Assembly (NCBI GenBank): GCA_947474365.1
Contig: CANJIU010000022.1
Location: 1 to 64,000, forward strand
Length of the DNA: 64,000 bases
DNA from: Opitutia bacterium
GTDB taxonomy: Bacteria > Verrucomicrobiota > Verrucomicrobiia > Opitutales > Opitutaceae
Reading direction: 5' to 3'
The notes under the pieces were generated by a model. That model searched no databases, had not been told where the DNA came from, and was given only the letters and a program-made list of their open reading frames with translations. Positions 56,351-64,000 of the stretch are shown piece after piece. Position numbers and translations under genes: made by a program. Every line of letters begins with the position of its first letter. Position 1 is the stretch's first letter.

Positions 56351-57598
56351 ATGAGTGTAAGAAACTGCATGTATCCGTGGCACTGGATGATTGTCACCCA
56401 CGAGGGTGAGGTGCTCCCGTGCGGTCATGGCTCAAAACCCGTCGGCGATCTCCGAACGCAAACAGCCGACGAAATCTGGAACGGCCCGGTGATGCAGGAA
56501 CTCCGCGCGTCGCTCTTCGTTGGACGCGTGCATCGGGTGTGCCGCTCCACCGACTGCCCCCATCAGCAACAGCACCTGGCGTTCACGCCGCCCGAGGAAC
56601 GGCCGGTGATGGATGAAGAACTGGCGCGATGCTTCGACGAGGAGTGGTACCTGGAAACGCACGCCGACGTGCGCGATCTCGTACGGCGCCGCCAGTTTGC
56701 CTCCGGGCTGGAACACTATGGGCGGCATGGCTGTGCCGAAGGGCGCGAGTACCGGTTGGTCTCACGCACGACCAATCCGTCACCCAAGCCGGCCGCCAAC
56801 GCCGCGCTCGCCCTGCTCGAATACACCCGCGGCGCGACCGTACTTCGCTCGCGCCCCGTCGACCTCGTGCTGCAGGTCTCGACCGTCTGCAATCTGCGCT
56901 GCGTGATGTGTCCACACGGAATTCACGCGGTAGAACGGCCGATGCACATGCCGCTCGGGGTGCTCGACCGGGTGCGCGACTATGCGGCCACTGCGGCGCG
57001 GATGATCGTGAGCGGGCTGGGCGAGCCGATGCTCGCACCGGCGTTCTGGCGGTTGGTGGAGGACTGCGCGGGCCGCGAGGACGTTTTCATTCGCGCCAAT
57101 TCCAACGCGATTCTCGTGACGCAGGAGAGGGCGCGCCGGCTGCTCGACTCCGGCCTCAAGGAAATCAGTTTCTCCTGCGACGCCGCGACGCCCGAGACCT
57201 ACGCCCGGATCCGCGGTGCCGACTTTGCCCGCGTCCGCCAGGGCATCGCCACGATGACGGCGGAGCGGCGCGCCCATCCGCGAAAATCACTGGAGGTGTT
57301 CATGAACATGACACTGATGGCCGAGAATATTGCCGAGGCGCCGCGCTTCGTCGAACTGGCCGCCACGCTTGGAGTGGACGCCGTGCTGTTTTCACAGCTC
57401 TTCCCGTTTGGCGACCGGCCGGACTGGCAGGTGACGCGCGGCGATTGGACCTTTGTTTACTCGCAGCAGATGCTCAACCTCGTGCCCGAAATTGCGGGAG
57501 AATGTCTCGACCAGGCGCGCGAGATTGGCGATGCGCTCGGCATCAGGATTGAGCTCCAGAGCAACACGCACACCTACCTCCGCCCGCAACTCGTGTAA
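56351..57598 (+). CDS. Radical SAM protein with N-terminal SPASM-like Cys domain
   Basis: The 415-residue protein from ATG 56351 has the radical SAM [4Fe-4S] motif C180-x3-C184-x2-C187 (VCNLRCVMCPHG) and the glycine-rich VSGLGEPML strand. An N-terminal SPASM-like stretch (1-72) has C6, C24, C64 and C69, with GEVLPCGHGSKPVGDL and EIWNG as in SPASM domains. Between them (84-138) is a small YLETHADVRDL / GLEHYGRHG domain, seen elsewhere in glycosyltransferase-associated proteins. SPASM normally follows the radical SAM core; here it precedes it. The substrate is unknown: peptide, sugar or lipid. Leader CTCTTCCCCGTTTTCCC is pyrimidine-rich. Neighbours give no precursor peptide. Confidence 0.87.
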   Translation: MSVRNCMYPWHWMIVTHEGEVLPCGHGSKPVGDLRTQTADEIWNGPVMQELRASLFVGRVHRVCRSTDCPHQQQHLAFTPPEERPVMDEELARCFDEEWYLETHADVRDLVRRRQFASGLEHYGRHGCAEGREYRLVSRTTNPSPKPAANAALALLEYTRGATVLRSRPVDLVLQVSTVCNLRCVMCPHGIHAVERPMHMPLGVLDRVRDYAATAARMIVSGLGEPMLAPAFWRLVEDCAGREDVFIRANSNAILVTQERARRLLDSGLKEISFSCDAATPETYARIRGADFARVRQGIATMTAERRAHPRKSLEVFMNMTLMAENIAEAPRFVELAATLGVDAVLFSQLFPFGDRPDWQVTRGDWTFVYSQQMLNLVPEIAGECLDQAREIGDALGIRIELQSNTHTYLRPQLV

Positions 57599-57671
57599 CG
57601 TGTCTGAACGATCGGGGCGGAGGGAAGCGCGTCCGTTCCTCCGTGGGAGCGGGGACAATTGCAGGAGGTGA

Positions 57672-58412
57672 TCACGATTTTGGCCGCTCGGCCTTGAAGT
57701 CGAGACCGATCCTTCCCACCGGGGTGAAGCCCTGCCATTTCCGCAGTTCGCCGCTCTTGGTGTCGAAGGTCAGATGCATGTCGAAGACGCCGACGCGCGA
57801 TTCCTTTGTGGCGGGCACGTAGCGGTAGCGGACAATCGTGTTGTCCCCTTCGACGCGCTCTTCGCTCGGTTTGCCGAGCAATTGATCGACGGCTGCGAGC
57901 TTGGGGCGGACGGCGGCGACCTCCGGGGCGGATACCGCGGTGTCGATCTTCTTGCTCGACGCGTCGATCTTCCCGTGGCCGACGCTCCGGATGACGCCGA
58001 TGAGAAACGCCTTTGGCATGACGGCGAAGTATCGTTCCGGGATCGTGGCCCGCGTCAGCTTGCCGTCGGCGAAACCCAGCTCGAGCGTGATGTCGAAAAT
58101 GTTCTTCTCCGATACACCGGGCGGAAGCTGCTTCACCCAACGTACCTCCCACTGTTCCGCGTGACCGAGGGTCTTGATCTGCTCCGGTTTCACGCCGATC
58201 CAGCGAATGTCGGCCGTGCGCAGGACGGGCTCTTGAAAAACCAGGGTGAGGCCGTCGGTTGTCTGGAGCGCGAAGTACTCATCAAACTTGCCCAGCTGTA
58301 ACTTGAGTTCGAGGAGGCGCAGATAGACGCACCCGCCCAGGAGGAGCGCAACCGAGCAGAGGAGAAGCGCGGCGACCTGTCGAAGACGGCGCGGTTTCGC
58401 CCGGGAGTCCAT
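57672..58412 (-). CDS. Lipoprotein of unknown function
   Basis: ATG 58412 gives 246 residues with a lipoprotein signal (basic n-region, LLLCSVALLLGGC). The GTG at 58457 overlaps the stop of the upstream gene (GTGA) and is an alternative that adds 15 residues. The mature part is beta-rich with ALQTTDGLTLVFQEPVLRTADIRWIGVKP, ITLELGFADGKLTRATIPERYF, and a late segment GKPSEERVEGDNTIVRYRYVPA. No catalytic motif. It is the second gene of a two-gene group with another exported protein and probably sits in the inner or outer membrane facing the periplasm. Confidence 0.7.
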   Translation of the reverse strand: MDSRAKPRRLRQVAALLLCSVALLLGGCVYLRLLELKLQLGKFDEYFALQTTDGLTLVFQEPVLRTADIRWIGVKPEQIKTLGHAEQWEVRWVKQLPPGVSEKNIFDITLELGFADGKLTRATIPERYFAVMPKAFLIGVIRSVGHGKIDASSKKIDTAVSAPEVAAVRPKLAAVDQLLGKPSEERVEGDNTIVRYRYVPATKESRVGVFDMHLTFDTKSGELRKWQGFTPVGRIGLDFKAERPKS

Positions 58413-58453
58413 CGGCCGGCCGGTGACGTTGACGATCTCCGGGCGGCAGACCT

Positions 58454-59116
58454 TCACTTCTTGGTCGCGTCCGCGGCGGGCGGCTTGGCAAAGGTGATTT
58501 TACCCACGATGTCGTTCAACCGGTTCCGGAGGAGCTCGTCCTCTTCAGCCGTCGTCTTGCTATAAGTCTTACCCTCGATGACGCGTTCGGCGAGCTCGGT
58601 GGTGATGACGAAAATGTGACCGTTGCGGACGAACAGGAGGTTGCCGCGCTTCGCGACGGGCACGCGGTCGGCCGAGAGCTGCGGCACGCGATCGCGGAAC
58701 ATCGTGCCGCCGGGCACGAGAATGTACGTGAGCAGCGAACCTTCCAGCATGCCGGGAATGAATTTGGCGCTTTCAATCTGCACGCCCTGAAACGCCTGCT
58801 TGAAGTCAGCGAGAACGAAGTTGCTGAAAAAATAGATCAGGTAGTCCTTCAACCCGCGCGTCGACAGTTCCCAGCGCTGGGTGGCGTCCTGTTGGAAGGA
58901 TGCGATGCTGACATGCACGTTGAAATCATCCTGAAACGTCACGACGTTGGGGGTGTCCGTGATGTCGCCGCCGAGTTCGGGGAGGACGGGAATCACCACC
59001 TTGAACGTGCCGGTGGGGGAGACGTAGGTCTTGCCTTCGACTTTGCCCTGCAAGCCTTGCGCTTGGGCGAGGTGGGTGAGGGTGGCAAGGAAGAGCGCGA
59101 GCGTGATTCGGAACAT
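58454..59116 (-). CDS. Exported protein of unknown function
   Basis: ATG 59116 opens a 220-residue protein with a clean signal peptide (FRITLALFLATLTHLAQA). The mature part carries VEGKTYVSPTGTFKVVIPVLPELGG, WELSTRGLKDYLIYFFSNFV and a C-terminal RVIEGKTYSKTTAEEDELLRNRLNDIVGKITF. A TTG at 59155 is a poor alternative start. No metal-binding or catalytic motif can be seen. It sits 35 nt behind rsmA on the same strand, and the following lipoprotein gene overlaps its stop by GTGA or follows within 41 nt. The two probably act together at the envelope. Confidence 0.7.
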   Translation of the reverse strand: MFRITLALFLATLTHLAQAQGLQGKVEGKTYVSPTGTFKVVIPVLPELGGDITDTPNVVTFQDDFNVHVSIASFQQDATQRWELSTRGLKDYLIYFFSNFVLADFKQAFQGVQIESAKFIPGMLEGSLLTYILVPGGTMFRDRVPQLSADRVPVAKRGNLLFVRNGHIFVITTELAERVIEGKTYSKTTAEEDELLRNRLNDIVGKITFAKPPAADATKK

Positions 59117-59151
59117 GAGAGGGGTAAGAAGTATCGGGCAAACGTCCGCTT

Positions 59152-60012
59152 TCAAGCCAACGCTGGCAAAACCTTGGACAGTTTCGACCAGGTCTCAACT
59201 GGGATGGCTTCAGGGCGGGCCTGCTCCGAGAGCCCCTGGGCTACGAGAAGTTCCCGCCACCTCGAGTCCGCGCCGGGAAGCCGGCTGCGGAGCAACGCCC
59301 CGATTTGTTTTCGACGCTGTTGAAAACAGCCGCGGACGAGGGTTTTGACGGCCGGGGAAAACGTAAACGGCGCCGGGAGGCGGACGAGATTGAGCAGGTG
59401 CGACTCCACGTCGGGACGCGGAAAAAAACAGGAGGCGGCGACCTTGTGCCCCGGGGCCACCGCATAGGCTGCCTGCAGGAAGACGGAGATCGCGCCGAAT
59501 GACTTTGAGCCGGGCTTCGCCGCATACCGTTGGGCGGCCTCCTGCTGTAGCATCAGCACGAGCCGGGAGGGGAGCGGGCCGGAGAGCACGGCGTCGAGCC
59601 ACGGCGTCGCGATCGCGTAGGGGAGATTGGCCACAATCTTGAAGCTCGGTGCGTTCCCATCCGGCGCGTCACCCACGACCGTTAATCCCGCGAGGGGGTG
59701 CTCGACGGCATCGCCTTCGAGGAGGTGAAACCGTTCGGGAAACCGTGGCAGCAGCGTGCTCTCAAGGTGGGCGTGGAGCGCGCGGTCCTTTTCGACCGCC
59801 CAGACGGACGCGCCGGCTTCCAGCAGGGCGGTGGTCAACGTGCCGAGTCCGGGGCCGACCTCGACCACGGTGTCACCGGGGACGATGCCGGCGAGTTCGA
59901 GCGATTTGCGGACGATGTTGCCGTCGACGAGGAAATTCTGTCCGAGAAACCGTTTCGGCGAATGCCCGAGCTGGGCCAGCAGCTCCCGCGTGGCCGTGGG
60001 GGAAAGCGGCAT
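59152..60012 (-). CDS. rsmA: 16S rRNA dimethyladenosine transferase
   Basis: RsmA (KsgA) dimethylates two adjacent adenosines near the 3' end of 16S rRNA, a late step in 30S assembly. The 286-residue protein has GHSPKRFLGQNFLVDGNIVRK at the N-terminus, SAM motif I VVEVGPGLGTLTTAL, and motif IV VANLPYAIATPWL. The C-terminal helical domain has FFPRPDVESHLLNL. Length is normal. It lies 3 nt behind the DUF5069 gene and probably shares a transcript with trpC and DUF5069. Confidence 0.96.
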   Translation of the reverse strand: MPLSPTATRELLAQLGHSPKRFLGQNFLVDGNIVRKSLELAGIVPGDTVVEVGPGLGTLTTALLEAGASVWAVEKDRALHAHLESTLLPRFPERFHLLEGDAVEHPLAGLTVVGDAPDGNAPSFKIVANLPYAIATPWLDAVLSGPLPSRLVLMLQQEAAQRYAAKPGSKSFGAISVFLQAAYAVAPGHKVAASCFFPRPDVESHLLNLVRLPAPFTFSPAVKTLVRGCFQQRRKQIGALLRSRLPGADSRWRELLVAQGLSEQARPEAIPVETWSKLSKVLPALA

Positions 60013-60015
60013 GGC

Positions 60016-60438
60016 TCAGCGCGGGGCGCGGCCTTCGTCGACTTCGTAGTAGTCGAAGAACGTCTGCAAATCACTGCGATGGGCGAGGCCGCTCTCCGCC
60101 TTCTGCTTTTCCAAAGTGGGCGTTGCGTCATCGCGCCAGCCGCGTTTGGCGGCAAAGCCGTTCCAGATCAGGCGGTCCACGTCTGAAATCGTTCGTCCGT
60201 TCTGTTCGCACCAGGCGAAAATCTCGTCGTCCGTGCCGCCCGCCAGCGCGCGGACTTTCAGCGCCTCATAGGACACGCCGAGGAAGTGGCAAAGGCGGCC
60301 GTCGAAGCCCTTGCCCAGGAACTCATGATGTTCCTCGTGGAGTTCGCCGCGGTCGTGGAGGCGGATTTTCTGCAGCGTGCGAGGGAAAAAATACATCCCT
60401 CCGACCTTCGTGTAGGCACTGATGGGGCGTTGCTTCAT
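60016..60438 (-). CDS. DUF5069 domain protein
   Basis: The 140-residue protein from ATG 60438 matches the DUF5069 family common in Verrucomicrobiota and Planctomycetota: ISAYTKVGGMYFFPRTLQKIRLHDRG, HHEFLGKGFDGRLCHFLGVSYEAL and GGTDDEIFAWCEQNGRTISDVDRLIWNGFAAKRGW. There is no signal peptide or membrane segment. The function of the family is unknown. It lies between trpC (53-nt gap) and rsmA (3-nt gap) in the same orientation. Continued open frame above 60438 overlaps trpC and is not coding. Confidence 0.85.
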   Translation of the reverse strand: MKQRPISAYTKVGGMYFFPRTLQKIRLHDRGELHEEHHEFLGKGFDGRLCHFLGVSYEALKVRALAGGTDDEIFAWCEQNGRTISDVDRLIWNGFAAKRGWRDDATPTLEKQKAESGLAHRSDLQTFFDYYEVDEGRAPR

Positions 60439-60491
60439 GGTGATGAGAATGTGGTGGGTGGGAGCGGAAGTCCGGTAAACGTGCGCGAATT

Positions 60492-61313
60492 TCAGGCGGT
60501 GGGCGGGCCACCCGCGCTCCCGCGAAATGCGGCGATCAACGCCGCGGGATCGGCCGCGCGCATCAGGGCTTCGCCGACGAGCACGGCCTTGGCGCCGGCG
60601 GCGCGCACGCGCGCGGCGTCCGCGGCGGAAAAGATTCCGCTCTCGCTCACGGCGGTGACGTGGGCCGGAAACAGCGGAATCAGCCGCTCGCTCAGACCGA
60701 GATCGGTCGTGAAGACGGAGAGGTCGCGGTTGTTCACCCCGATGATTGTCGCCCCGTGCTTCAGCGCCACAGGGATTTCCCGCTCGTGGTGAATTTCGAA
60801 AAGCGCGTCGAGGCCCGCGGCCCGGGCGGCGCCGGCAAGAATTCCGATTTCTTCGTCCACCAGGGCGCGCACGATGATCAAAATTGCACTGGCACCCGCC
60901 TCGCGGGCCTCCAGCACCTGCAGCGGATGCACCATGAAATCCTTGCGGATGCACGGCTTCGACGGCGGATTCGCCGCGAAGTGCGCCGTCACCCCCTTCA
61001 AGTCGGCGAGCGTGCCGCCAAAATATTTTTCATCGGTCAGCACCGAGAGGGCGTCCGCGCCCGCGTCCTGGTAGCGGCGGGCCTGTTCAAGCGAGGAGGC
61101 GCCGGCCCGGATGTCGCCGGCCGAGGGGGATCGGCGCTTGATCTCCGAAATCACGGCGAGCTTTCCGTCCGTCCGGCGCAGGGCGGCGGCAAACGACGGC
61201 GGGCGCGGCAGCGTGGCGTCGAGCCGCGCGAGTTCGGCCTCGGTGACGGGGCGCAGCGAGGGTGCGATTTCGCGGCGCTTCCACGCCATGATTTCGGTGA
61301 GCTTGTCGGACAT
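60492..61313 (-). CDS. trpC: Indole-3-glycerol-phosphate synthase
   Basis: The enzyme closes the indole ring in tryptophan synthesis. ATG 61313 gives 273 residues. The TIM barrel is marked by AVISEIKRRSPSAGDIR, DALSVLTDEKYFGGTLADL, CIRKDFMVHPLQVLEAREAGA, GLDALFEIHHE, IIGVNNRDLSVF and VSESGIFSAADAARVR. Catalytic Lys and Glu lie in SEIKRRSPS and FMVHPLQV-E regions as in the family. There are no other trp genes in the window, so the pathway is split. The C-terminal tail is short and Gly/Pro-rich. It is divergent from mazG (88 nt). Confidence 0.95.
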   Translation of the reverse strand: MSDKLTEIMAWKRREIAPSLRPVTEAELARLDATLPRPPSFAAALRRTDGKLAVISEIKRRSPSAGDIRAGASSLEQARRYQDAGADALSVLTDEKYFGGTLADLKGVTAHFAANPPSKPCIRKDFMVHPLQVLEAREAGASAILIIVRALVDEEIGILAGAARAAGLDALFEIHHEREIPVALKHGATIIGVNNRDLSVFTTDLGLSERLIPLFPAHVTAVSESGIFSAADAARVRAAGAKAVLVGEALMRAADPAALIAAFRGSAGGPPTA

Positions 61314-61401
61314 GAAGAGCCCACGGAACACACGGATGCCGCGGAACTCAAAGCCGAAAAAATTTCCGTGTCTTCGACGCGTTCCATGGCAACTTCCCGG
61401 C

Positions 61402-62088
61402 ATGACTGCGATTGACGAGTTAAAGGCGACGATGGCCCGGCTGCGGGCGCCCGACGGCTGCCCGTGGGACCAGGAGCAGACGCACGCGACGCTCGTGCGC
61501 TGCCTGATCGACGAGGTCAGCGAATTGATTGACACCATCGACCGGAACGACCTGCCGCACATGCGCGAGGAGCTTGGCGATGTCCTGATTCAAGTGGTGT
61601 TTCACGCCCAGATCGCGTCGGAACAGGGGCTCTTTACCTTCGACGACGTCGCGCGCGACATCAACGACAAGCTCGTTCGCCGCCACCCGCACGTCTTCGG
61701 CACCGGAAAACTGGAGACTTCGGAGCAGGTGATCGTCGAATGGGAGAAAATCAAGGCGACGGAGAAGAAACACGGGCCGGCCCAGGCGCCCGGCGGGCTT
61801 TTCAAGGAGCTGCCGCCGCGGTTACCGGCGTTGATGTTTGCCGAAGCCGTGTGGAAGCAAATTGAAAAGAAGAATCTTCCGACGGATGGCGTTGTCGATG
61901 TCGCCCAGGTGCAGGCCCTCGGGCGGCAACTCGACGCGGAAGCGCTCGGCAAGATGCTCTTCGAGCTCACGGCGGCCGCGCGCGCGAAGGGGCTCGACCC
62001 GGAGGGCGCGCTACGGCTCCACGCGACGAGGGTGATGTCCGGCGTGACGGAGACGCCGGCTGCTGCGAACCATGTCGGCAGCGCCTGA
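61402..62088 (+). CDS. mazG: Nucleoside triphosphate pyrophosphohydrolase
   Basis: MazG hydrolyses NTPs to NMP and pyrophosphate, and may remove damaged nucleotides. ATG 61402 gives 228 residues with CPWDQEQTHATLVRCLIDEVSELIDTID, the metal motif EELGDVLIQVVFHAQ (EEx...ExxD type) and the long linker ending HPHVFGTG. A second less conserved half follows (LPALMFAEAVWKQ). The gene overlaps the Xer recombinase gene by 17 nt. Length is in the normal range for two-half MazG. Confidence 0.93.
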   Translation: MTAIDELKATMARLRAPDGCPWDQEQTHATLVRCLIDEVSELIDTIDRNDLPHMREELGDVLIQVVFHAQIASEQGLFTFDDVARDINDKLVRRHPHVFGTGKLETSEQVIVEWEKIKATEKKHGPAQAPGGLFKELPPRLPALMFAEAVWKQIEKKNLPTDGVVDVAQVQALGRQLDAEALGKMLFELTAAARAKGLDPEGALRLHATRVMSGVTETPAAANHVGSA

Positions 62089-63013
62089 GGTTCCGCCCGA
62101 CGTCCTGGCCGAGTGGTGGACGCCGTTCGAGGATTTTCTGGCGAAGGAGCGGCGCTACTCGACGTACACGGTGCGCAATTACCGGCAGGCGTTTGAGGAT
62201 CTTTATCGCTGGCTGGCCGGTCCCGATGTCGGGCTGTGGACGCGCGGGTTCGACGCCCTCGAAGCGCGGCACCTGCGCGATTTTGTGATCGAGGCTCAGC
62301 GCCGGTTCGACCGGCGCACCCTGCACAACCATGCGTCGGGGTTGCGGACGTTCTTCAAGTTTTGGATGCAACGCGGTCGGCTGAAACGGAATCCGCTGCT
62401 CAACGTGCCGCTGCCGAAGCTGGAGAAGCGATTGCCGAAATTTTTGACCGAGGAACAGATGACCCTGCTGCTCAGCGGTCCACAGCGGCTGCTGGAGAAC
62501 GGGGGCATCGAGCCGCACGCGGCCTGGCGGGATCGCCTCGCGATGGAACTGCTCTACGGTGGCGGACTGCGGGTGAGCGAGCTCGTCGCGCTTAATTTCG
62601 GCGCAATCGATTTCGATTCCGGCGTGGCGCGGGTCGTCGGCAAGGGGCAGAAGGAAAGGTTGTGCCCGCTCGGCCGGGTGGCGGTGACCGTGCTGAAAAA
62701 GGTCCGCGACGAATTTGCCCCGGAGAAAGGCTCTGATGGCGCCGTACTCTGCAACGCCAACGGCTCCCGCATGACGGTCCTGGCAGTGCAGAAGATGTTG
62801 AAGCGCTATCTCGCTCTGGCGGGTTTGCCAATGGACCTCACGCCGCACAAATTGCGGCATTCCTACGCGACGCACCTGCTGAACGCCGGAGCGGATTTAC
62901 GGCTCGTGCAGGAGTTGCTCGGCCACTCGCAGCTCGCCACGACCCAGCTCTACACGCACGTGAGCATGACACGGTTGCAGGAAATCTACGCCAAGGCTCA
63001 TCCCCGGGCGTAG
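62072..63013 (+). CDS. Xer-type tyrosine recombinase
   Basis: The 313-residue protein contains the SAM-like N-terminal core-binding domain (residues 15-115) and the catalytic domain with R167 (GGLRVSEL), K191 (GKGQKERLCPLG), H259/R262 (HKLRHSYATHLL), H285 (LGHSQLATTQ) and Y294 (LYTHV), the complete tyrosine-recombinase set. Length and motif spacing match XerC/XerD, which resolve chromosome dimers at dif, and not phage integrases. Which Xer it is cannot be decided without the partner gene. Its ATG lies inside the mazG end, so translation is coupled. I see no dif-like 28-bp site. Confidence 0.93.
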   Translation: MSAAPEVPPDVLAEWWTPFEDFLAKERRYSTYTVRNYRQAFEDLYRWLAGPDVGLWTRGFDALEARHLRDFVIEAQRRFDRRTLHNHASGLRTFFKFWMQRGRLKRNPLLNVPLPKLEKRLPKFLTEEQMTLLLSGPQRLLENGGIEPHAAWRDRLAMELLYGGGLRVSELVALNFGAIDFDSGVARVVGKGQKERLCPLGRVAVTVLKKVRDEFAPEKGSDGAVLCNANGSRMTVLAVQKMLKRYLALAGLPMDLTPHKLRHSYATHLLNAGADLRLVQELLGHSQLATTQLYTHVSMTRLQEIYAKAHPRA

Positions 63014-63058
63014 GTTCTTCTCGGGGGAAATCCCGCGGCAAAAGAGCCCGCGGCCAGC

Positions 63059-64000
63059 TCACCACGTCAGGCGCTTCGCCGTACCGTTGCCGGCGAGGTC
63101 GTAAAGCGTGACTTCGAGGGAATTCGCGTTGGAGACGCGGGCGAGGGGAACTTCGAGAACGAATGTTTCCTCGCGGCCGTCGCGGACGCCGTCGATCGGT
63201 TGTTCGACCGTCTCGCGGACGCTGTTGTTGAAGATCACCTCGATGCCCTCGAGCAGCGACAGTTGGTCGCGGCCGTGGACGGTGACGATGACAGATGCCC
63301 CGTTCGCCACGGCGGTCGCCTCCATGATTTCGGGCGGGGTGTGATCCACAACGAGATCGTCGGTCTCGAACGTCTGCGACAACCGCTCGCCAGCAGGCCG
63401 TGGTGCGGTCTCGGTGGCGACGAGTCGGGTGAAGTACACGCCGTCGGGCATGTTCTTGGTGTCGAATTGCGCATAGCCGTCGCGCGTCTCCTTGGCGACG
63501 TCGGTCCAGACAGTGTCGCCGTCGCGGCGGATGGAAAGCGTGCTGAGGGTGATGTCGCCGTCGGGGTCGGTGACGGTCCACAGGATCATTTGTGTCCCCG
63601 GCGAGGGAACGACCTGGCTGGCGAGAAAAGCGCTGCGGCGGCGGTCGTCTTCCTTCGGGCCCTGAAGAAGGGAACTGACCGTCACGACGGCGGGGGGCGG
63701 TTGCTCATGGGCGGCAATGACGCCGTATCCCGGAGTGAGAACGCGAAATTCCTGGAGCACGGGGCGGCGATTTTGCGGCAGGGCGAAGAGGGACAGGCGA
63801 TCGATTTCGAAACCCGCGGCGGGAGCGGAATCGGCGATTCGAATTCGCAGCTTCACGTAGCGCCCTCGGATGTTTTCGCCGCGCCAGCCCGCGTCGGGCG
63901 AAACCGTGAGGCTGGACCACGGCGCCCAGCCTTCGATTTCGTCGCCACCGTTGCTGGTGCGGATTTCCGGAGTGACGTCGGCGTTGGCCAGGTTGCGCTG
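63059..64000 (-). CDS. Large protein of unknown function, C-terminal part (runs off the window)
   Basis: The frame is open from the window edge to a stop at 63059 and gives the last 313 residues. It begins at a galactose-binding/jelly-roll-like stretch (WAPWSSLTVSPDAGWRGENIRGRYVKLRIRI), continues through a DPDGDITLSTLSIRR segment, which is reminiscent of immunoglobulin-like or cadherin-like modules, and ends with NSLEVTLYDLAGNGTAKRLTW. It has two short DHTPPEI and AVANGASVIVTVHGRD elements. These are beta-rich and extracellular in style. No catalytic residue can be read. The N-terminal part and signal peptide lie outside the window. Confidence 0.6.
   Translation of the reverse strand, partial: QRNLANADVTPEIRTSNGGDEIEGWAPWSSLTVSPDAGWRGENIRGRYVKLRIRIADSAPAAGFEIDRLSLFALPQNRRPVLQEFRVLTPGYGVIAAHEQPPPAVVTVSSLLQGPKEDDRRRSAFLASQVVPSPGTQMILWTVTDPDGDITLSTLSIRRDGDTVWTDVAKETRDGYAQFDTKNMPDGVYFTRLVATETAPRPAGERLSQTFETDDLVVDHTPPEIMEATAVANGASVIVTVHGRDQLSLLEGIEVIFNNSVRETVEQPIDGVRDGREETFVLEVPLARVSNANSLEVTLYDLAGNGTAKRLTW

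Noticed and set aside
62072..63013. Tyrosine recombinase as an integrase of a mobile island
   Set aside because: Length, motif spacing and the coupling to mazG match Xer proteins. There are no att repeats or cargo genes.

Overview
The window is GC-rich chromosomal DNA from a Gram-negative bacterium, most likely a member of Verrucomicrobiota close to Opitutaceae. This is an inference. It rests on three large TonB-dependent receptors, a type II secretion-type pseudopilin, an McsA-McsB-ClpC operon, a tandem UvrA, an Opitutaceae-like acyl carrier protein with a long N-terminal region, a DUF5069 protein and almost no Shine-Dalgarno sequences. I see no insertion sequence, prophage, CRISPR array or rRNA. 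The window looks like housekeeping chromosome with one accessory-looking stretch at about 40.6-54.6 kb.

Layout. 0-0.7 kb: end of a decayed BNR_4 gene. 0.75-6.3 kb: the 2-oxoglutarate dehydrogenase operon sucA-sucB-lpd, reading leftwards, with a short AT-rich palindromic element inside the sucB linker. 6.5-8.2 kb: a small conserved protein, an SUI1/eIF1-type factor, metF with a palindrome at its start, and tRNA-Arg(UCG). 8.4-12.4 kb: a 2-hydroxyacid redox group (Ldh-type reductase, D-2-hydroxyacid dehydrogenase, divergent GlcD-type flavoprotein). 12.5-19.6 kb: D,D-carboxypeptidase, YdeI-like protein with a coupled small ORF, RF3, dihaem cytochrome c, RlmI-like methyltransferase, receiver-only response regulator and a coiled-coil protein. 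19.7-28.5 kb: enolase, an ankyrin protein with exactly phased 33-residue repeats, a second receiver-only protein, and a 1935-residue double UvrA.

28.6-35.1 kb: DeoR regulator coupled to a glycosyltransferase, a 4-TM membrane protein, a second lipoamide dehydrogenase, a CBS/DRTGG manganese pyrophosphatase and a pseudopilin. 35.3-40.5 kb: ilvE with a promoter that predicts a leaderless mRNA, then mcsA-mcsB-clpC (arginine-phosphorylation proteolysis) closed by a strong terminator. 40.6-54.6 kb: three TonB-dependent receptors of different architecture. The third belongs to a complete sigma factor / FecR / STN-receptor signalling set, followed by an orphan acyl carrier protein, a chemoreceptor remnant and a GNAT acetyltransferase. 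A shikimate-dehydrogenase-like gene lies between the receptors. 54.9-64 kb: a beta-propeller protein, a radical SAM protein with its auxiliary Cys domain at the N-terminus instead of the C-terminus, two envelope proteins, rsmA, a DUF5069 gene, trpC, mazG, a Xer recombinase and the 3' part of a secreted protein that runs off the window.

The systems that hang together are the oxoglutarate dehydrogenase complex, the McsAB-ClpC degradation pathway, and the cell-surface signalling set that links an outer-membrane receptor to an ECF sigma factor. The items most worth a second look are the radical SAM protein with reversed domain order, the FecI/FecR/receptor set with an acyl carrier protein, the double UvrA, the palindromic element in sucB, and the metF palindrome.
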